Below are positions 35,146 through 44,507 of a DNA stretch of 64,000 nucleotides, piece after piece. Position numbers and translations under genes: made by a program. The stretch is taken from contig NZ_MDGK01000060.1 of assembly GCF_001870465.1 (NCBI RefSeq), forward strand, positions 1-64,000, read 5' to 3'. This DNA comes from Pseudomonas extremorientalis. Lineage in GTDB: Bacteria; Pseudomonadota; Gammaproteobacteria; Pseudomonadales; Pseudomonadaceae. How positions within the stretch are numbered: position 1 is the first letter of the stretch; every line of letters starts with the position of its first letter. The notes beneath the pieces are model-generated. The model was not told where the DNA came from, did no database searches, and worked only from the letters and a program-made list of their open reading frames with translations.

Positions 35146-36348
35146 ATGCAGCGTCGTACGTTGTTGAAAGCCAGTCTCACCGCCGCAGCCGCCCTCAGCC
35201 TCCCGCTGAGCGTGCGCTCGGCATTCGCCGCCGAGCCCTTTACCTTTTACGGCCTCAAGTCCATGTCTGGCGCGTTTGCCAGCTATGGCAAGTTTGCCGA
35301 CATGGGTTCGCGCCTGGCGGTGGAGCAGCACCCGGAGGTGCTGGGTCGCCCGTTGAACTACAAGGTTATCGACACCGAAGGCAACGCCGGCAAGGCGGTG
35401 CGCAAGGTCCAGGAAGCCATCCAGCAGGACGGCGCGCGGTTCTTCCAGGGGTGCACCTTGTCCTCGTCGGCGCTGGCGGTGGCCAAGGAAGTCGACAAGG
35501 TCGGCGGCGTGTTCATGACCCCGGTGGGCGCCGATGAAGTCACCGGCAAGGACTGCAACAAGGCGACGTTCCGCTGGTCCGTGCCGACCTACGGCGCAAT
35601 CCGCGAAACCATGGTGCCGCTGATCAAACTGCTGCCCGACGCCAAGCGCTGGTACACCATCACCCCGCAATACGTGTTCGGCGAAGCCCTGCTCGAAGGC
35701 GCCAAAAACGTGCTCAAGGAACACGGCCTGGAACACGTCGGCAACAGCTACCACTCGCTGCAGGAACAGGAATTTTCCGGCTACCTGACCAACGCCATCT
35801 CGACCAGACCCGACGTGCTGGTGCTGCTCAACTTCGGCAGCCAGTCGTCCAACACCCTGCGCCAGGCGGTCAACTTCGGCATCAAGGAGCGCATGAAAGT
35901 GCTGCTGGTGTGGTCCGCCGGACTCGACCAATTCCAGGAACTGGGCAGCGATGTACTCGAGGGCGTGTACCTTGGCGCACAGTACTGGCACCAGGTCGAC
36001 ACCCCGCTCAACCGTGAACTGGTCAAGCTGACCCAGGCCAAGTACGGCATCAACCCCACCTACCCGCTGGCCGCCGACTACATCAGCACCAGGGTCATGC
36101 TCGAAACCATCATCGCCACCGGCAGCTTCGACGGGCCGACCGTGGCCAAGGCCATGCAGGGCCTGAGTTTCGAAGGGCCCACCGGCAAGGAATCGATCCG
36201 CGCCGGCGACCACCAGGTGATCAAGGACTACTACCTGCTGATCGGCAAGGCCAGCAGCGAGATGGCCGACAAGGACGACCTGGCCAAGGTGCTCAGCGCC
36301 GGCCAATCGTTCCCGCCGGTGGACGCCACGGGCTGCACGCTCGGCTGA
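35146..36348 (+). CDS. LivK-type periplasmic substrate-binding protein
   Basis: 400 residues. The N-terminus MQRRTLLKA followed by an Ala/Leu-rich stretch ending AFAAEP looks like a twin-arginine signal, used by several amide/urea-type binding proteins. A Peripla_BP_6 fold follows (about 30-385). It is the first gene of a branched-chain-type ABC importer. The ATG at 35146 is preceded by CAGGGAG. A hairpin follows the gene. The ligand is probably an amide or N-carbamoyl compound, judged from the hydrolases downstream. Confidence 0.85.
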   Translation: MQRRTLLKASLTAAAALSLPLSVRSAFAAEPFTFYGLKSMSGAFASYGKFADMGSRLAVEQHPEVLGRPLNYKVIDTEGNAGKAVRKVQEAIQQDGARFFQGCTLSSSALAVAKEVDKVGGVFMTPVGADEVTGKDCNKATFRWSVPTYGAIRETMVPLIKLLPDAKRWYTITPQYVFGEALLEGAKNVLKEHGLEHVGNSYHSLQEQEFSGYLTNAISTRPDVLVLLNFGSQSSNTLRQAVNFGIKERMKVLLVWSAGLDQFQELGSDVLEGVYLGAQYWHQVDTPLNRELVKLTQAKYGINPTYPLAADYISTRVMLETIIATGSFDGPTVAKAMQGLSFEGPTGKESIRAGDHQVIKDYYLLIGKASSEMADKDDLAKVLSAGQSFPPVDATGCTLG

Positions 36349-36366
36349 TCCCCTGAATTTTGTAGC

Positions 36367-36392
36367 GCAGGGCCGCGCAAGCGGCGTCCTGC
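36367..36392 (+). other. Intercistronic stem-loop after the binding-protein gene
   Basis: GCAGGGCCGC-GCAA-GCGGC(GT)CCTGC: about ten base pairs closed by a GCAA loop with a two-base bulge. There is no T-run, so it is more likely an mRNA-stabilising hairpin than a full terminator. Confidence 0.6.
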
Positions 36393-36405
36393 CGAGGGTT
36401 CCTGC

Positions 36406-37266
36406 ATGCTTAATCTTTACCTGTTCCAGATCCTCAACGGCCTTGGGCTGGGGATGATCTACTTCCTCATTGCGGTCGGGCTGACGATCATTTTCGGCCT
36501 GCTCAACTTCGTCAACTTCGCCCACGGCGCGTTCTTTCTGCTGGGTGCCTACATCTGCTACACCGCCGTGAGCCTCACCGGCAACTTCTGGCTGGCGTTG
36601 CTGATCGCGCCACTGGTGGTGGCTGCACTGGCCTGGGTGATCGAGCGCCTGTTGATTCAGCGGATCTACCACTTGCCGCACATGTTCCAGATCCTGGTGA
36701 CCCTGGGGATTGCACTGATCATCCAGGAGGCCAGCGTGATGATCTGGGGTCCGGTGGGCAAGAGCGTCGCGGTACCGGAACTGCTGCGCGGCGTGCTGGT
36801 GGTGGGTGACTTCGTGTACCCCTACTACCGCCTGTTCCTCATTGTGTTTTCCGGGCTGGTCGGCCTGGGCCTGTGGTTGCTGCTGGAACGCACGCGCTTC
36901 GGTGCCCTGGTGCGCGCCGGCAGTGAAAGCACCGAAACCGTGTCGCTGCTGGGCACCAATATTTTCCGCCTGTTCTCCATGACCTTCGCCCTCGGCGTGG
37001 CCCTGGCCGGCGTCGCCGGTGTGCTGTTCGCACCGTTGCGCGGCGCGCAGCCCTTTGTCGGCCCGGAGATCCTCGGCGTGGCCTTCGTGGTAGTGGTGAT
37101 CGGCGGCATGGGCTCTTTCAGCGGTGCGCTGGTCGGCGGTTTGCTGGTGGGCGTGGTGCAAAGCCTGATGACCACACTCTGGCCCCAGGGTGCGAGCCTG
37201 ATGATCTACGGCGCGATGGCCGTGGTGATTCTGATCCGTCCCTACGGCCTGTTCGGGAGAGCCTGA
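36406..37266 (+). CDS. LivH-type ABC transporter permease
   Basis: 286 residues, about eight membrane helices, BPD_transp_2 family (NGLGLGMIYFLIAVGLTIIFG, NFVNFAHGAFF). It forms the inner-membrane channel with the LivM-type protein that follows 1 bp later. Confidence 0.92.
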   Translation: MLNLYLFQILNGLGLGMIYFLIAVGLTIIFGLLNFVNFAHGAFFLLGAYICYTAVSLTGNFWLALLIAPLVVAALAWVIERLLIQRIYHLPHMFQILVTLGIALIIQEASVMIWGPVGKSVAVPELLRGVLVVGDFVYPYYRLFLIVFSGLVGLGLWLLLERTRFGALVRAGSESTETVSLLGTNIFRLFSMTFALGVALAGVAGVLFAPLRGAQPFVGPEILGVAFVVVVIGGMGSFSGALVGGLLVGVVQSLMTTLWPQGASLMIYGAMAVVILIRPYGLFGRA

Positions 37267-37267
37267 C

Positions 37268-38278
37268 ATGAGCGAGAAAAATCCCCTGCCGTTTGCCAAG
37301 ACGCAATCGCGCGCAATGCTGCTGTGGGTGTTGGCAGTCTTGATCGGCCTGCCGCTGATCTTGCCATCGGCGACCCTGGCCACCGAGATCCTGATCTTTG
37401 CCATGGCCGCCCTGGCCTGCAACCTGTTGCTGGGCTACACCGGGCTGCTGTCGTTCGGCCAAGGCATCTTCTTCGGGGCCGGCGCGTACTGTGCGGCGCT
37501 ACTGATGATCCACCTGCAACTGGGCCTGTTCACCGCGTTGCTCGGCGCCGCCATTGCGGGTGGGTTCCTGGCCTTGCTGGTGGGTGCCCTGGCGATCCGG
37601 CGTACCGGTATCTATTTCGTGATGCTGACCCTGGCGTTCAGCCAGATGGCGTATTTTGTCGCCTACACCCTCAGCGACTGGACCGGCGGCGACAACGGCC
37701 TGCTCAGCGTGCCGCGCCCGGAAATCCGCCTCCGCGACACCGTGCTGCTGTCCCTGGCCGATGCCCGCGCGTTCTACGGTTTTGTCGCGGTGCTGTTCCT
37801 GCTGATCTTCATCGGTGCGCGCCGGGTCATCGCTTCGCCGTTCGGCAGCACGCTGATGGCTATCCGCGAAAACGAAACCCGCGCCTCGGCCATCGGCTAC
37901 GACACGCGGCACTTCAAGATCCTGGTGTTCGTGCTGTCCGGCGCCGTCACCGGGATTGCCGGGGCGCTGTACGCCATGCTGCTGCACTTTGTGCCGCTGT
38001 CGAACATCGACCTGGCGATGTCCGAGAACATCCTGATCATGACCATCGTCGGCGGCACCGGCTCGCTGTTTGGCTCGTTGCTGGGCGCCGGTTCCATCGT
38101 GCTGCTCGGGGATTTCCTCTCCGACCTGTGGCCGCGCTGGCTGATGCTGCTGGGGGTGATCCTGATCCTGGTGGTGATCTTCATGCGCGGTGGTTTGTGG
38201 GGCGGCCTGGCGTCGCTGTTCGAGAAGGTACGCGGCAGCCGCAAGAACGTGGTTATCGCCAAGGAGGAAGGGCTATGA
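37268..38278 (+). CDS. LivM-type ABC transporter permease
   Basis: 336 residues, about ten membrane helices, BPD_transp_2 family, with GYTGLLSFGQGIFFGAGAY and the coupling segment around IRENETRASAIGYDTRHFK. It overlaps the next gene by 4 nt (ATGA). Confidence 0.92.
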   Translation: MSEKNPLPFAKTQSRAMLLWVLAVLIGLPLILPSATLATEILIFAMAALACNLLLGYTGLLSFGQGIFFGAGAYCAALLMIHLQLGLFTALLGAAIAGGFLALLVGALAIRRTGIYFVMLTLAFSQMAYFVAYTLSDWTGGDNGLLSVPRPEIRLRDTVLLSLADARAFYGFVAVLFLLIFIGARRVIASPFGSTLMAIRENETRASAIGYDTRHFKILVFVLSGAVTGIAGALYAMLLHFVPLSNIDLAMSENILIMTIVGGTGSLFGSLLGAGSIVLLGDFLSDLWPRWLMLLGVILILVVIFMRGGLWGGLASLFEKVRGSRKNVVIAKEEGL

Positions 38279-39024
38279 GCATCCTGCTGGAAACCCAGGA
38301 CCTGGAACTGGCCTACGGCGCGTTCCACGCAGTGAATGGCGTCAACCTCAAGGTCGAGGCCGGCACCATCCACACCATCATCGGCCCCAACGGTGCCGGC
38401 AAGACCAGCCTGTTCCACTGCCTCACCGGCGAGCGCCAGGCCACCGCTGGAGCAATTCATTTCGACGGTAAAAACCTGATGCGCAAGCCCGCCCACGGCC
38501 GTGTGGGCCTGGGCATGGCGCGCTCGTTCCAGCTGACCAGCCTGTTCCAGAACCTCAGCGTGCGCGAGAACCTGCGCCTGGCCGCTCAGGGCCGTGACGG
38601 CGCACGTGCCCTCAACTTCTGGCGTCGCGTGGACAGCCAGCGCGAACACCTGGAGATGGCCGACCAGGTGCTCGAACGCCTGCAACTCACTGCCCGCGCC
38701 GACACCCTGGCCGGCGAGTTGTCCCACGGCCAGCAACGGGTACTGGAGGTGGGCATGTCGATCTGCTCCAAGCCGAAACTGTTGATGCTGGATGAGCCCA
38801 CCTCGGGCATGGGCATCGACGATATCCCGATCATGACTCAGTTGATCAGCGACCTTGGCCGCGATCACACAGTACTGCTGATCGAACACAACATGAGCAT
38901 TGTCATGTCCATCAGCCAACGCATCACGGTGATGAGCCACGGCCAGATCCTGGTGGAAGGCACGCCGGAATTCGTGCGCGCCGATGAACGTGTGCGCACC
39001 GCATACCTTGGGGAGGCTGCCTGA
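38275..39024 (+). CDS. LivG-type ABC transporter ATP-binding protein
   Basis: 249 residues. Walker A GPNGAGKTS, signature LSHGQQRVLEVGM, Walker B LLMLDEPTSGMG and switch His IEHNMSIV. The ATG at 38275 overlaps the LivM stop codon and is preceded by AAGGAGGAAG. A longer in-frame reading upstream lies entirely within livM and is rejected. Confidence 0.92.
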   Translation: MSILLETQDLELAYGAFHAVNGVNLKVEAGTIHTIIGPNGAGKTSLFHCLTGERQATAGAIHFDGKNLMRKPAHGRVGLGMARSFQLTSLFQNLSVRENLRLAAQGRDGARALNFWRRVDSQREHLEMADQVLERLQLTARADTLAGELSHGQQRVLEVGMSICSKPKLLMLDEPTSGMGIDDIPIMTQLISDLGRDHTVLLIEHNMSIVMSISQRITVMSHGQILVEGTPEFVRADERVRTAYLGEAA

Positions 39025-39719
39025 TGCTGATCGTCGAGAATATCCATTCCTACTACGACAAGAGCCACGTGCTGGAAGGCGTGTCGCTGACCGTCAACCC
39101 CGGCGAACTGGTAACGCTGCTGGGGCGCAATGGCGCCGGCAAGACCACCACCCTGCGCAGCATCCTCGGCATCATCTGCCCGCGCCAGGGCCAGATCCAC
39201 TTCAACGGCCAGGCGCTGGTCGGGCAGAAGATCTTCGAAATCGCCCGTCAGGGTTTGGCATTGGTCCCGGAGAACCGTGGGATTTTCCGCTTGCTCACCG
39301 TTGAGGAAAACCTGCGCATCGCCGCACGCAAGACCAGTCGCTGGCAGCTCGAAGACGTGTACGCCATGTTCCCGCGCCTCAAGGAGCGCCGCAAAAACGC
39401 CGGCCACGCGCTGTCCGGCGGCGAGCAGCAGATGCTCGCCATCGCCCGCGCCCTGCTCAACGACCCCAAGCTGCTGATCCTCGATGAACCCACCGAAGGC
39501 CTGGCCCCGGTGATCGTCGACGAACTGGTGAAAATCCTGCGCAAGGTCAAGGACGACGGCCTGCCGGTGCTGCTGGTGGAACAAAACCTGATGGTCTGCG
39601 ACAAGCTCGCCGACCGCCATTACGTGCTTGAACAGGGCCGCGTCGTATACGCAGGCAGCGCCGAAGCCTTCCGCGCCGACCCGACGATCAAAAACCGTTA
39701 TTTGGCCCTGAGTGCCTGA
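39024..39719 (+). CDS. LivF-type ABC transporter ATP-binding protein
   Basis: 231 residues. Walker A GRNGAGKTT, signature LSGGEQQMLAIARAL, Walker B LLILDEPTEGLAP. It starts in the TGATG overlap with the previous gene and completes the importer. Confidence 0.92.
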   Translation: MLIVENIHSYYDKSHVLEGVSLTVNPGELVTLLGRNGAGKTTTLRSILGIICPRQGQIHFNGQALVGQKIFEIARQGLALVPENRGIFRLLTVEENLRIAARKTSRWQLEDVYAMFPRLKERRKNAGHALSGGEQQMLAIARALLNDPKLLILDEPTEGLAPVIVDELVKILRKVKDDGLPVLLVEQNLMVCDKLADRHYVLEQGRVVYAGSAEAFRADPTIKNRYLALSA

Positions 39720-39732
39720 CCGGAGATTGCAC

Positions 39733-41001
39733 ATGAACAGTTTTACGCAACCGCTCCAGAGCAACGCCCCTCTGATCAACCGCGACCGCCTGTGGCAATC
39801 GCTGATGGACCTGGCCCGACTCGGCGCCACCGCCAAGGGCGGCGTGTGCCGCCTCGCCCTCACCGACCTCGACCGCCAGGCCCGTGACCTGTTTGTGCAA
39901 TGGTGCGAGGATGCCGGGTGCAGCGTCAGTGTCGACGCCATCGGCAATATCTTTGCCCGCCGCGCCGGGCGCAACCCCGCCCTGCCCCCGGTGATGACCG
40001 GTAGCCATATCGACACCCAACCCACTGGCGGCAAGTTCGACGGCTGCTACGGGGTGATGGCCGGGCTGGAAGTGATCCGCACCCTCAATGACCTGGACAT
40101 CGAAACCCAAGCGCCGATTGAAGTGGTGGTGTGGACCAACGAAGAAGGCTCGCGTTTTCCGCCGTGCATGATGGGCTCCGGGGTGTTTGCCGGGAAGTTC
40201 GACTTGCAGGACACCCTCGACAAAGTCGACGACCAGGGCCTGTCGGTGGGCGCCGAATTGCAGCGTATCGGCTATGCCGGCTCGCGCACCGTACTCGGCC
40301 ACCCGGTGGGCGCGTATTTCGAGGCGCATATCGAACAGGGCCCGGTGCTGGAAGACCAGACCACCACCATTGGCGTGGTCATGGGGTGCCTGGGGCAGAA
40401 ATGGTTCGACCTGACCTTGACCGGCGTCGAAGCCCACGCCGGCCCGACGCCGATGCACCTGCGCAAGGACGCCCTGGTCGGCGCCGCCGAGGTGGTCAGC
40501 GCGGTCAACCGCATCGCCCATCAACAGCAGCCCCACGCCTGCGGCACGGTGGGTTGCCTGAGCCTGCACCCCGGCTCGCGCAACGTGATTCCCGGCCAGG
40601 TGCACATGACCATCGACCTGCGCCACCTGCACGCGGACAAGCTGCAAGCCATGGTCGATGAAGTGCGCGGCGTGATAGAAGCCACTGCCCAGCGACACGG
40701 CCTGACCTTTGAGCTGACGCCTACCGCCGACTTTCCACCGCTGGACTTCGCCCCGGCCTGCGTCAATGCGGTGCGTGACGGCGCCGAAGCCTTGGGCCTG
40801 AGCCATATGGACATCGTCAGCGGGGCCGGGCACGACGCGATTTTTGTCGCCGAACTCGGCCCGGCCGGCATGATCTTTGTGCCGTGCGAAGGCGGCATCA
40901 GCCATAACGAAATCGAAAACGCCGCGCCGGACGACCTGGCAGCTGGCTGCGCGGTATTGCTGCGCGCCATGGTCAATGCGGCACAGGGGGACGTGGCATG
41001 A
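39733..41001 (+). CDS. Zn-dependent hydantoinase/carbamoylase-family amidohydrolase (M20)
   Basis: 422 residues, M20-type binuclear zinc hydrolase. Metal-site motifs are GSHIDTQPTGGKFDG, EEGSRFPP, HIEQGP and GAGHDAIFV; a dimerisation domain lies at about 215-330. Family members are N-carbamoyl-L-amino-acid hydrolases, beta-ureidopropionases and allantoate amidohydrolases. It overlaps the amidase gene and follows the Liv importer, so it probably processes the imported substrate. The substrate is not determined. Confidence 0.88.
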   Translation: MNSFTQPLQSNAPLINRDRLWQSLMDLARLGATAKGGVCRLALTDLDRQARDLFVQWCEDAGCSVSVDAIGNIFARRAGRNPALPPVMTGSHIDTQPTGGKFDGCYGVMAGLEVIRTLNDLDIETQAPIEVVVWTNEEGSRFPPCMMGSGVFAGKFDLQDTLDKVDDQGLSVGAELQRIGYAGSRTVLGHPVGAYFEAHIEQGPVLEDQTTTIGVVMGCLGQKWFDLTLTGVEAHAGPTPMHLRKDALVGAAEVVSAVNRIAHQQQPHACGTVGCLSLHPGSRNVIPGQVHMTIDLRHLHADKLQAMVDEVRGVIEATAQRHGLTFELTPTADFPPLDFAPACVNAVRDGAEALGLSHMDIVSGAGHDAIFVAELGPAGMIFVPCEGGISHNEIENAAPDDLAAGCAVLLRAMVNAAQGDVA

Positions 41002-42404
41002 GCGACATCGGCCAACTGACAGCGGTGCAACTGCTGCAGCATTTTCGCGACCAGACCTTGTCGCCGGTGGAAGTCACCGAGGACGCTTTGTTGCGCATCG
41101 AGCGCTACAACCCGGTGGTGAACGCCTATTGCCACGTCGACCCGGAAGGTGCGCTGAACGCCGCACGCGCCTCGGAACAACGCTGGCTCAAGGGCCAACC
41201 CTGCGGGCCGTTGGACGGTGTGCCGGCGTCGATCAAAGACCTGACGCTGACCATCGGCATGCCGACCCGCAAGGGCTCGCGCACCTCATCCGCCGAAGGG
41301 CCGTGGGACGTCGACGCGCCCTTCACAGCCTTTATGCGCAAGGCCGGCGCGGTGCTGCTGGGCAAGACCACCACCCCGGAATTCGGCTGGAAAGGCGTCA
41401 CCGACAACCCACTGTACGGCATCACCCGCAACCCGTGGGACACCCGCACCACGGCGGGCGGCTCGTCCGGCGGCGCGGGCGCAGCGGCGGCGTTGAACCT
41501 GGGCGTGTTGCACCAGGGCAGCGACGCCGGCGGCTCGATCCGCATTCCCTGCGCCTTTACCGGCACCTTCGGGATCAAGCCGACCTTCGGTTATGTGCCG
41601 CAGTGGCCGGCCAGCTCCATGACCATTCTGTCGCACCTGGGGCCGATGACCCGCACGGTGGAAGACAGTGTGCTGATGCTGCAAACCATCGCCCAGCCAG
41701 ACCCACGGGATGGGTTGATCGGTGCTCCACGCACCACACCATGGCTGACGCCGGGTACGGATTTGAAAGGGTTGCGTGTGGCCTACAGTCCGAACTTCGG
41801 TTACGTGAAGGTCGACCCACAAGTGGCCAAGGTGGTCGCGGAGGCGGTGCGAGGCCTGGAACAACTGGGCGCCCATGTCGAGCAGATCGACCCCGGTTTC
41901 AGCGACCCGCTGGACGTCTTCAGCACCTTGTGGGCAGCCGGCGCGGCACGCCTGACCGGCGCCATGAGCGAGACACAAAAACAACTGCTGGACCCCGGAC
42001 TGTCAAGGATTGCACAACGCGGCGAACAGTTGAGCCTGGACGACTTCAGCGCCGCCCTTGAAGCCCGCGCCGCATTGGTGGCGCGCATGGCCGCGTTCCA
42101 TGAGCATTACGATGTGCTGGTGTCGCCGATGATGCCGATCACCGCATTCGAAGCCGGGCACGACGTACCGCCCGGCTCCGGCTTGCAGGCATGGACGCAG
42201 TGGACGCCCTTCACCTACCCTTTCAACCTGACCCAGCAACCGGCGGCATCGGTGCCGTGCGGGCTGGCGGCGAATGGCTTGCCGGTGGGCTTGCATGTGG
42301 TGGGGGCGCGGTTTGCCGATGAGCAGGTGTTGCGGGTGTGCCAGGCGTATGCAAAGGCATTCCCGACCAAGCACCTGCAAGCGCCAATCATCAGAACACC
42401 GTAG
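40998..42404 (+). CDS. Amidase (amidase-signature family)
   Basis: 468 residues with the Ser-cisSer-Lys triad: Lys in GVPASIKD, Ser pair in the Gly/Ser-rich signature (TAGGSSGGAGAA, GSDAGGSIR). It hydrolyses a C-N amide. It overlaps the preceding carbamoylase-type gene by four bases. It is the last gene of the GntR-liv-hydrolase cluster. Confidence 0.9.
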   Translation: MSDIGQLTAVQLLQHFRDQTLSPVEVTEDALLRIERYNPVVNAYCHVDPEGALNAARASEQRWLKGQPCGPLDGVPASIKDLTLTIGMPTRKGSRTSSAEGPWDVDAPFTAFMRKAGAVLLGKTTTPEFGWKGVTDNPLYGITRNPWDTRTTAGGSSGGAGAAAALNLGVLHQGSDAGGSIRIPCAFTGTFGIKPTFGYVPQWPASSMTILSHLGPMTRTVEDSVLMLQTIAQPDPRDGLIGAPRTTPWLTPGTDLKGLRVAYSPNFGYVKVDPQVAKVVAEAVRGLEQLGAHVEQIDPGFSDPLDVFSTLWAAGAARLTGAMSETQKQLLDPGLSRIAQRGEQLSLDDFSAALEARAALVARMAAFHEHYDVLVSPMMPITAFEAGHDVPPGSGLQAWTQWTPFTYPFNLTQQPAASVPCGLAANGLPVGLHVVGARFADEQVLRVCQAYAKAFPTKHLQAPIIRTP

Positions 42405-42409
42405 GACAC

Positions 42410-42530
42410 CATGTGGGACGGGGTACACGCCGATGGTCCTGGACCTATCTGGCTGAGGACGAACACTGCAACTGTGGGTACTTTTCGCCAGTTCTACCTG
42501 AAGACCTTGGGAGCAAGCCCCCTCCCACAG
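42410..42530. repeat. Degenerate REPIN remnant
   Basis: The right arm at about 42508-42530 (GGGAGCAAGCCCCCTCCCACAG) is a REP with changes in its left half; at 42412-42424 only ATGTGGGACGGGG resembles the other arm. Probably a decayed copy. Confidence 0.55.
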
Positions 42531-42580
42531 TTTCAACCCCATTCCATTACACTGTCCCCCCATTCATCCCCGGGGGCTTC

Positions 42581-43444
42581 ATGGACATCGAACTGGCACG
42601 CACCTTCCTCGAAATCACCCGCTGCGGCAGCCTCGCCGCAGCGGCCGAGAAACTGCACGTCACCCAGACCGCCATCACCGCACGGGTCAAGAGCCTGGAA
42701 AGCCAATTGGGCAGCACGCTGTTCATCCGCAACCGCGCCGGCGCCAGGCTGACCGCCGACGGCGAGGCCTTCGTGGTGTACGCCAACCAGTTGCTGCAAA
42801 CCTGGGAAGCGGCCAAACGCGACCTGCCGTTGCCCGATGGCTATCGCAACGTGCTGCACATCGGCGGCGAGGTCAGCCTGTGCAACCCGTTGATGCTCGG
42901 CTGGGCCCAGGCCCTGCGCCAGAACATCCCCGGCCATGCCCTGCGCACCGAAATCCGCGAAGGCGAATACCTGCTGCGCCAACTGGAGCTGGGTGTGCTG
43001 GACGCCGCGCTGGTGTTCCAGCCGCAATACTGGCCGGGCTTGCAGGTGGAGCAGGTGCTGGAGGAAAAACTGATCCTGGTGCAGCTGGTGAGCAACCCGG
43101 CGCCCTATGTGTACATCGATTGGGGACCCGGCTTTCGTCAACAACACGACGCCGCCCTGCCCGACAAGGCCCGCGCCGCACTGAGTTTCAACCTGGGGCC
43201 GCTGGCGTTGCAGTACATCCTGGAAAATGGCGGCGCCGGTTATTTTCGCACCCGCGTGGTGCAGAGCTACCTGGACAGCGGCGTGATGCAACGCGTGCCC
43301 AAGGCGCCGGAGTTCAGCTTCCCCACGTACCTGGTGTATTCACGGGCGCGGGATTCGGCGGTGTTGCAACAGGCACTGGCGTTGCTGCGCGAGGTGGTCA
43401 AGGCCGAAAGCGACTGGTCGCAGCGCTGGGACCCGCTGATTTGA
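42581..43444 (+). CDS. LysR-family transcriptional regulator
   Basis: 287 residues. N-terminal winged HTH (about 1-60; FLEITRCGSLAAAAEKLHVTQTAITARVKSLE) and a periplasmic-binding-like effector domain (about 90-285). The ATG at 42581 fits the conserved N-terminus of the family. It lies between the amidase operon and lacI-type gene, and I cannot assign a target. Confidence 0.88.
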   Translation: MDIELARTFLEITRCGSLAAAAEKLHVTQTAITARVKSLESQLGSTLFIRNRAGARLTADGEAFVVYANQLLQTWEAAKRDLPLPDGYRNVLHIGGEVSLCNPLMLGWAQALRQNIPGHALRTEIREGEYLLRQLELGVLDAALVFQPQYWPGLQVEQVLEEKLILVQLVSNPAPYVYIDWGPGFRQQHDAALPDKARAALSFNLGPLALQYILENGGAGYFRTRVVQSYLDSGVMQRVPKAPEFSFPTYLVYSRARDSAVLQQALALLREVVKAESDWSQRWDPLI

Positions 43445-43502
43445 AGCAACAATATCCGCCGCGCATGCTAGCCTGCGGGTGTTTCCTTTTGCAGCCTTAC
43501 CG

Positions 43503-44507
43503 ATGAACAAGAAAAAGTCCGTCACCATCAGCGACATCGCCAAACAGGTCGGCATGACCACCATCACGGTGTCCCGGGCGCTGAGCAAACCTGACCTGGT
43601 CAAGCCGGCCACCCTGGCGCGCATCCTCGAAGTGGCGCGGGAGCTGGACTATGTGCCCAACGCATTCGCCCGCGGCCTCAAGCGCAGCGAAAGCCTGATC
43701 ATCGGCGTGATCACCGCCTCGGTAGACAACCCGTTCTACAGCGAAATGATCAAGGCAATTTCCCGCGAGGCCAAGCAGCACGGCTACACCATCATGCTGG
43801 TGGACACCGATGAGCTGGAAGAACTGGAAAGCAAGGCCGTGGACACCCTGTTGGGCTACCGCGTGGCGGGGATCATCCTGTCGCCGGTCTCGGATGAGCC
43901 GGGCTACCAGCCCGACTACCTGGAACGCCTGGCCAACGGCAAGACCCCGGTGGTGCTGCTCGACCGCACGATCCACGACAGTCCGTTCAGCCGCGTGGTG
44001 CTCGACAACTACCACAGCGGCATCCAGGCCGCGCACTACCTGCTGCGCCAGACGCCCGACCTCAGGCGCCTGCTGGTGCTGACCGGCCCCGAACATTCAC
44101 GCATCACTGTGGAGCGCCTCAAAGGCCTGCGTGAAGTGCTGGCCGAACACCCGCAGGTGCAGGTCGAAGTGCAGGCCGGCGACTACACGCTGATGCCGTC
44201 CTACCTGCACACCCTCGACTACCTGGCCGAACACTCGGCGCCGGACGCGATCATGGGGTTCAACCAGTTGATCACCCTCGGCGCCCTGCGTGCGCTGCGC
44301 ATGCACAATATCCCCCACGACAGCCTGACCATCTGCGGCATCGACCGCCTGCCCTTCGCCGATATTTTCGGCGTACCCATCGCCTGCGTGGCCCACGACG
44401 CGTCCCTGGCCGGCAGCAGCGCGGTACGCCTGCTGCTTGACCGTCTCGAAGACCCGGGCAAGCTCCGGGATAAGGTGGTCATCGCCGGCCAGTTGGAAAA
44501 CGGCTAG
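43503..44507 (+). CDS. LacI-family repressor of the adjacent polyol operon
   Basis: 334 residues. LacI HTH at about 5-58 (VTISDIAKQVGMTTITVSRALSKPD, then the hinge YVPNAFARGLKRS) and a sugar-binding Peripla_BP-like domain. It faces the six-gene minus-strand operon, with stop codons overlapping by 4 bp. A perfect LacI-type operator (51362-51381) precedes that operon, which supports its role. Confidence 0.88.
   Translation: MNKKKSVTISDIAKQVGMTTITVSRALSKPDLVKPATLARILEVARELDYVPNAFARGLKRSESLIIGVITASVDNPFYSEMIKAISREAKQHGYTIMLVDTDELEELESKAVDTLLGYRVAGIILSPVSDEPGYQPDYLERLANGKTPVVLLDRTIHDSPFSRVVLDNYHSGIQAAHYLLRQTPDLRRLLVLTGPEHSRITVERLKGLREVLAEHPQVQVEVQAGDYTLMPSYLHTLDYLAEHSAPDAIMGFNQLITLGALRALRMHNIPHDSLTICGIDRLPFADIFGVPIACVAHDASLAGSSAVRLLLDRLEDPGKLRDKVVIAGQLENG

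Noticed and set aside
34987..37422. Minus-strand ORF of 811 codons across the liv genes
   Set aside because: Antisense to the binding protein and LivH; no domain or plausible start signal.
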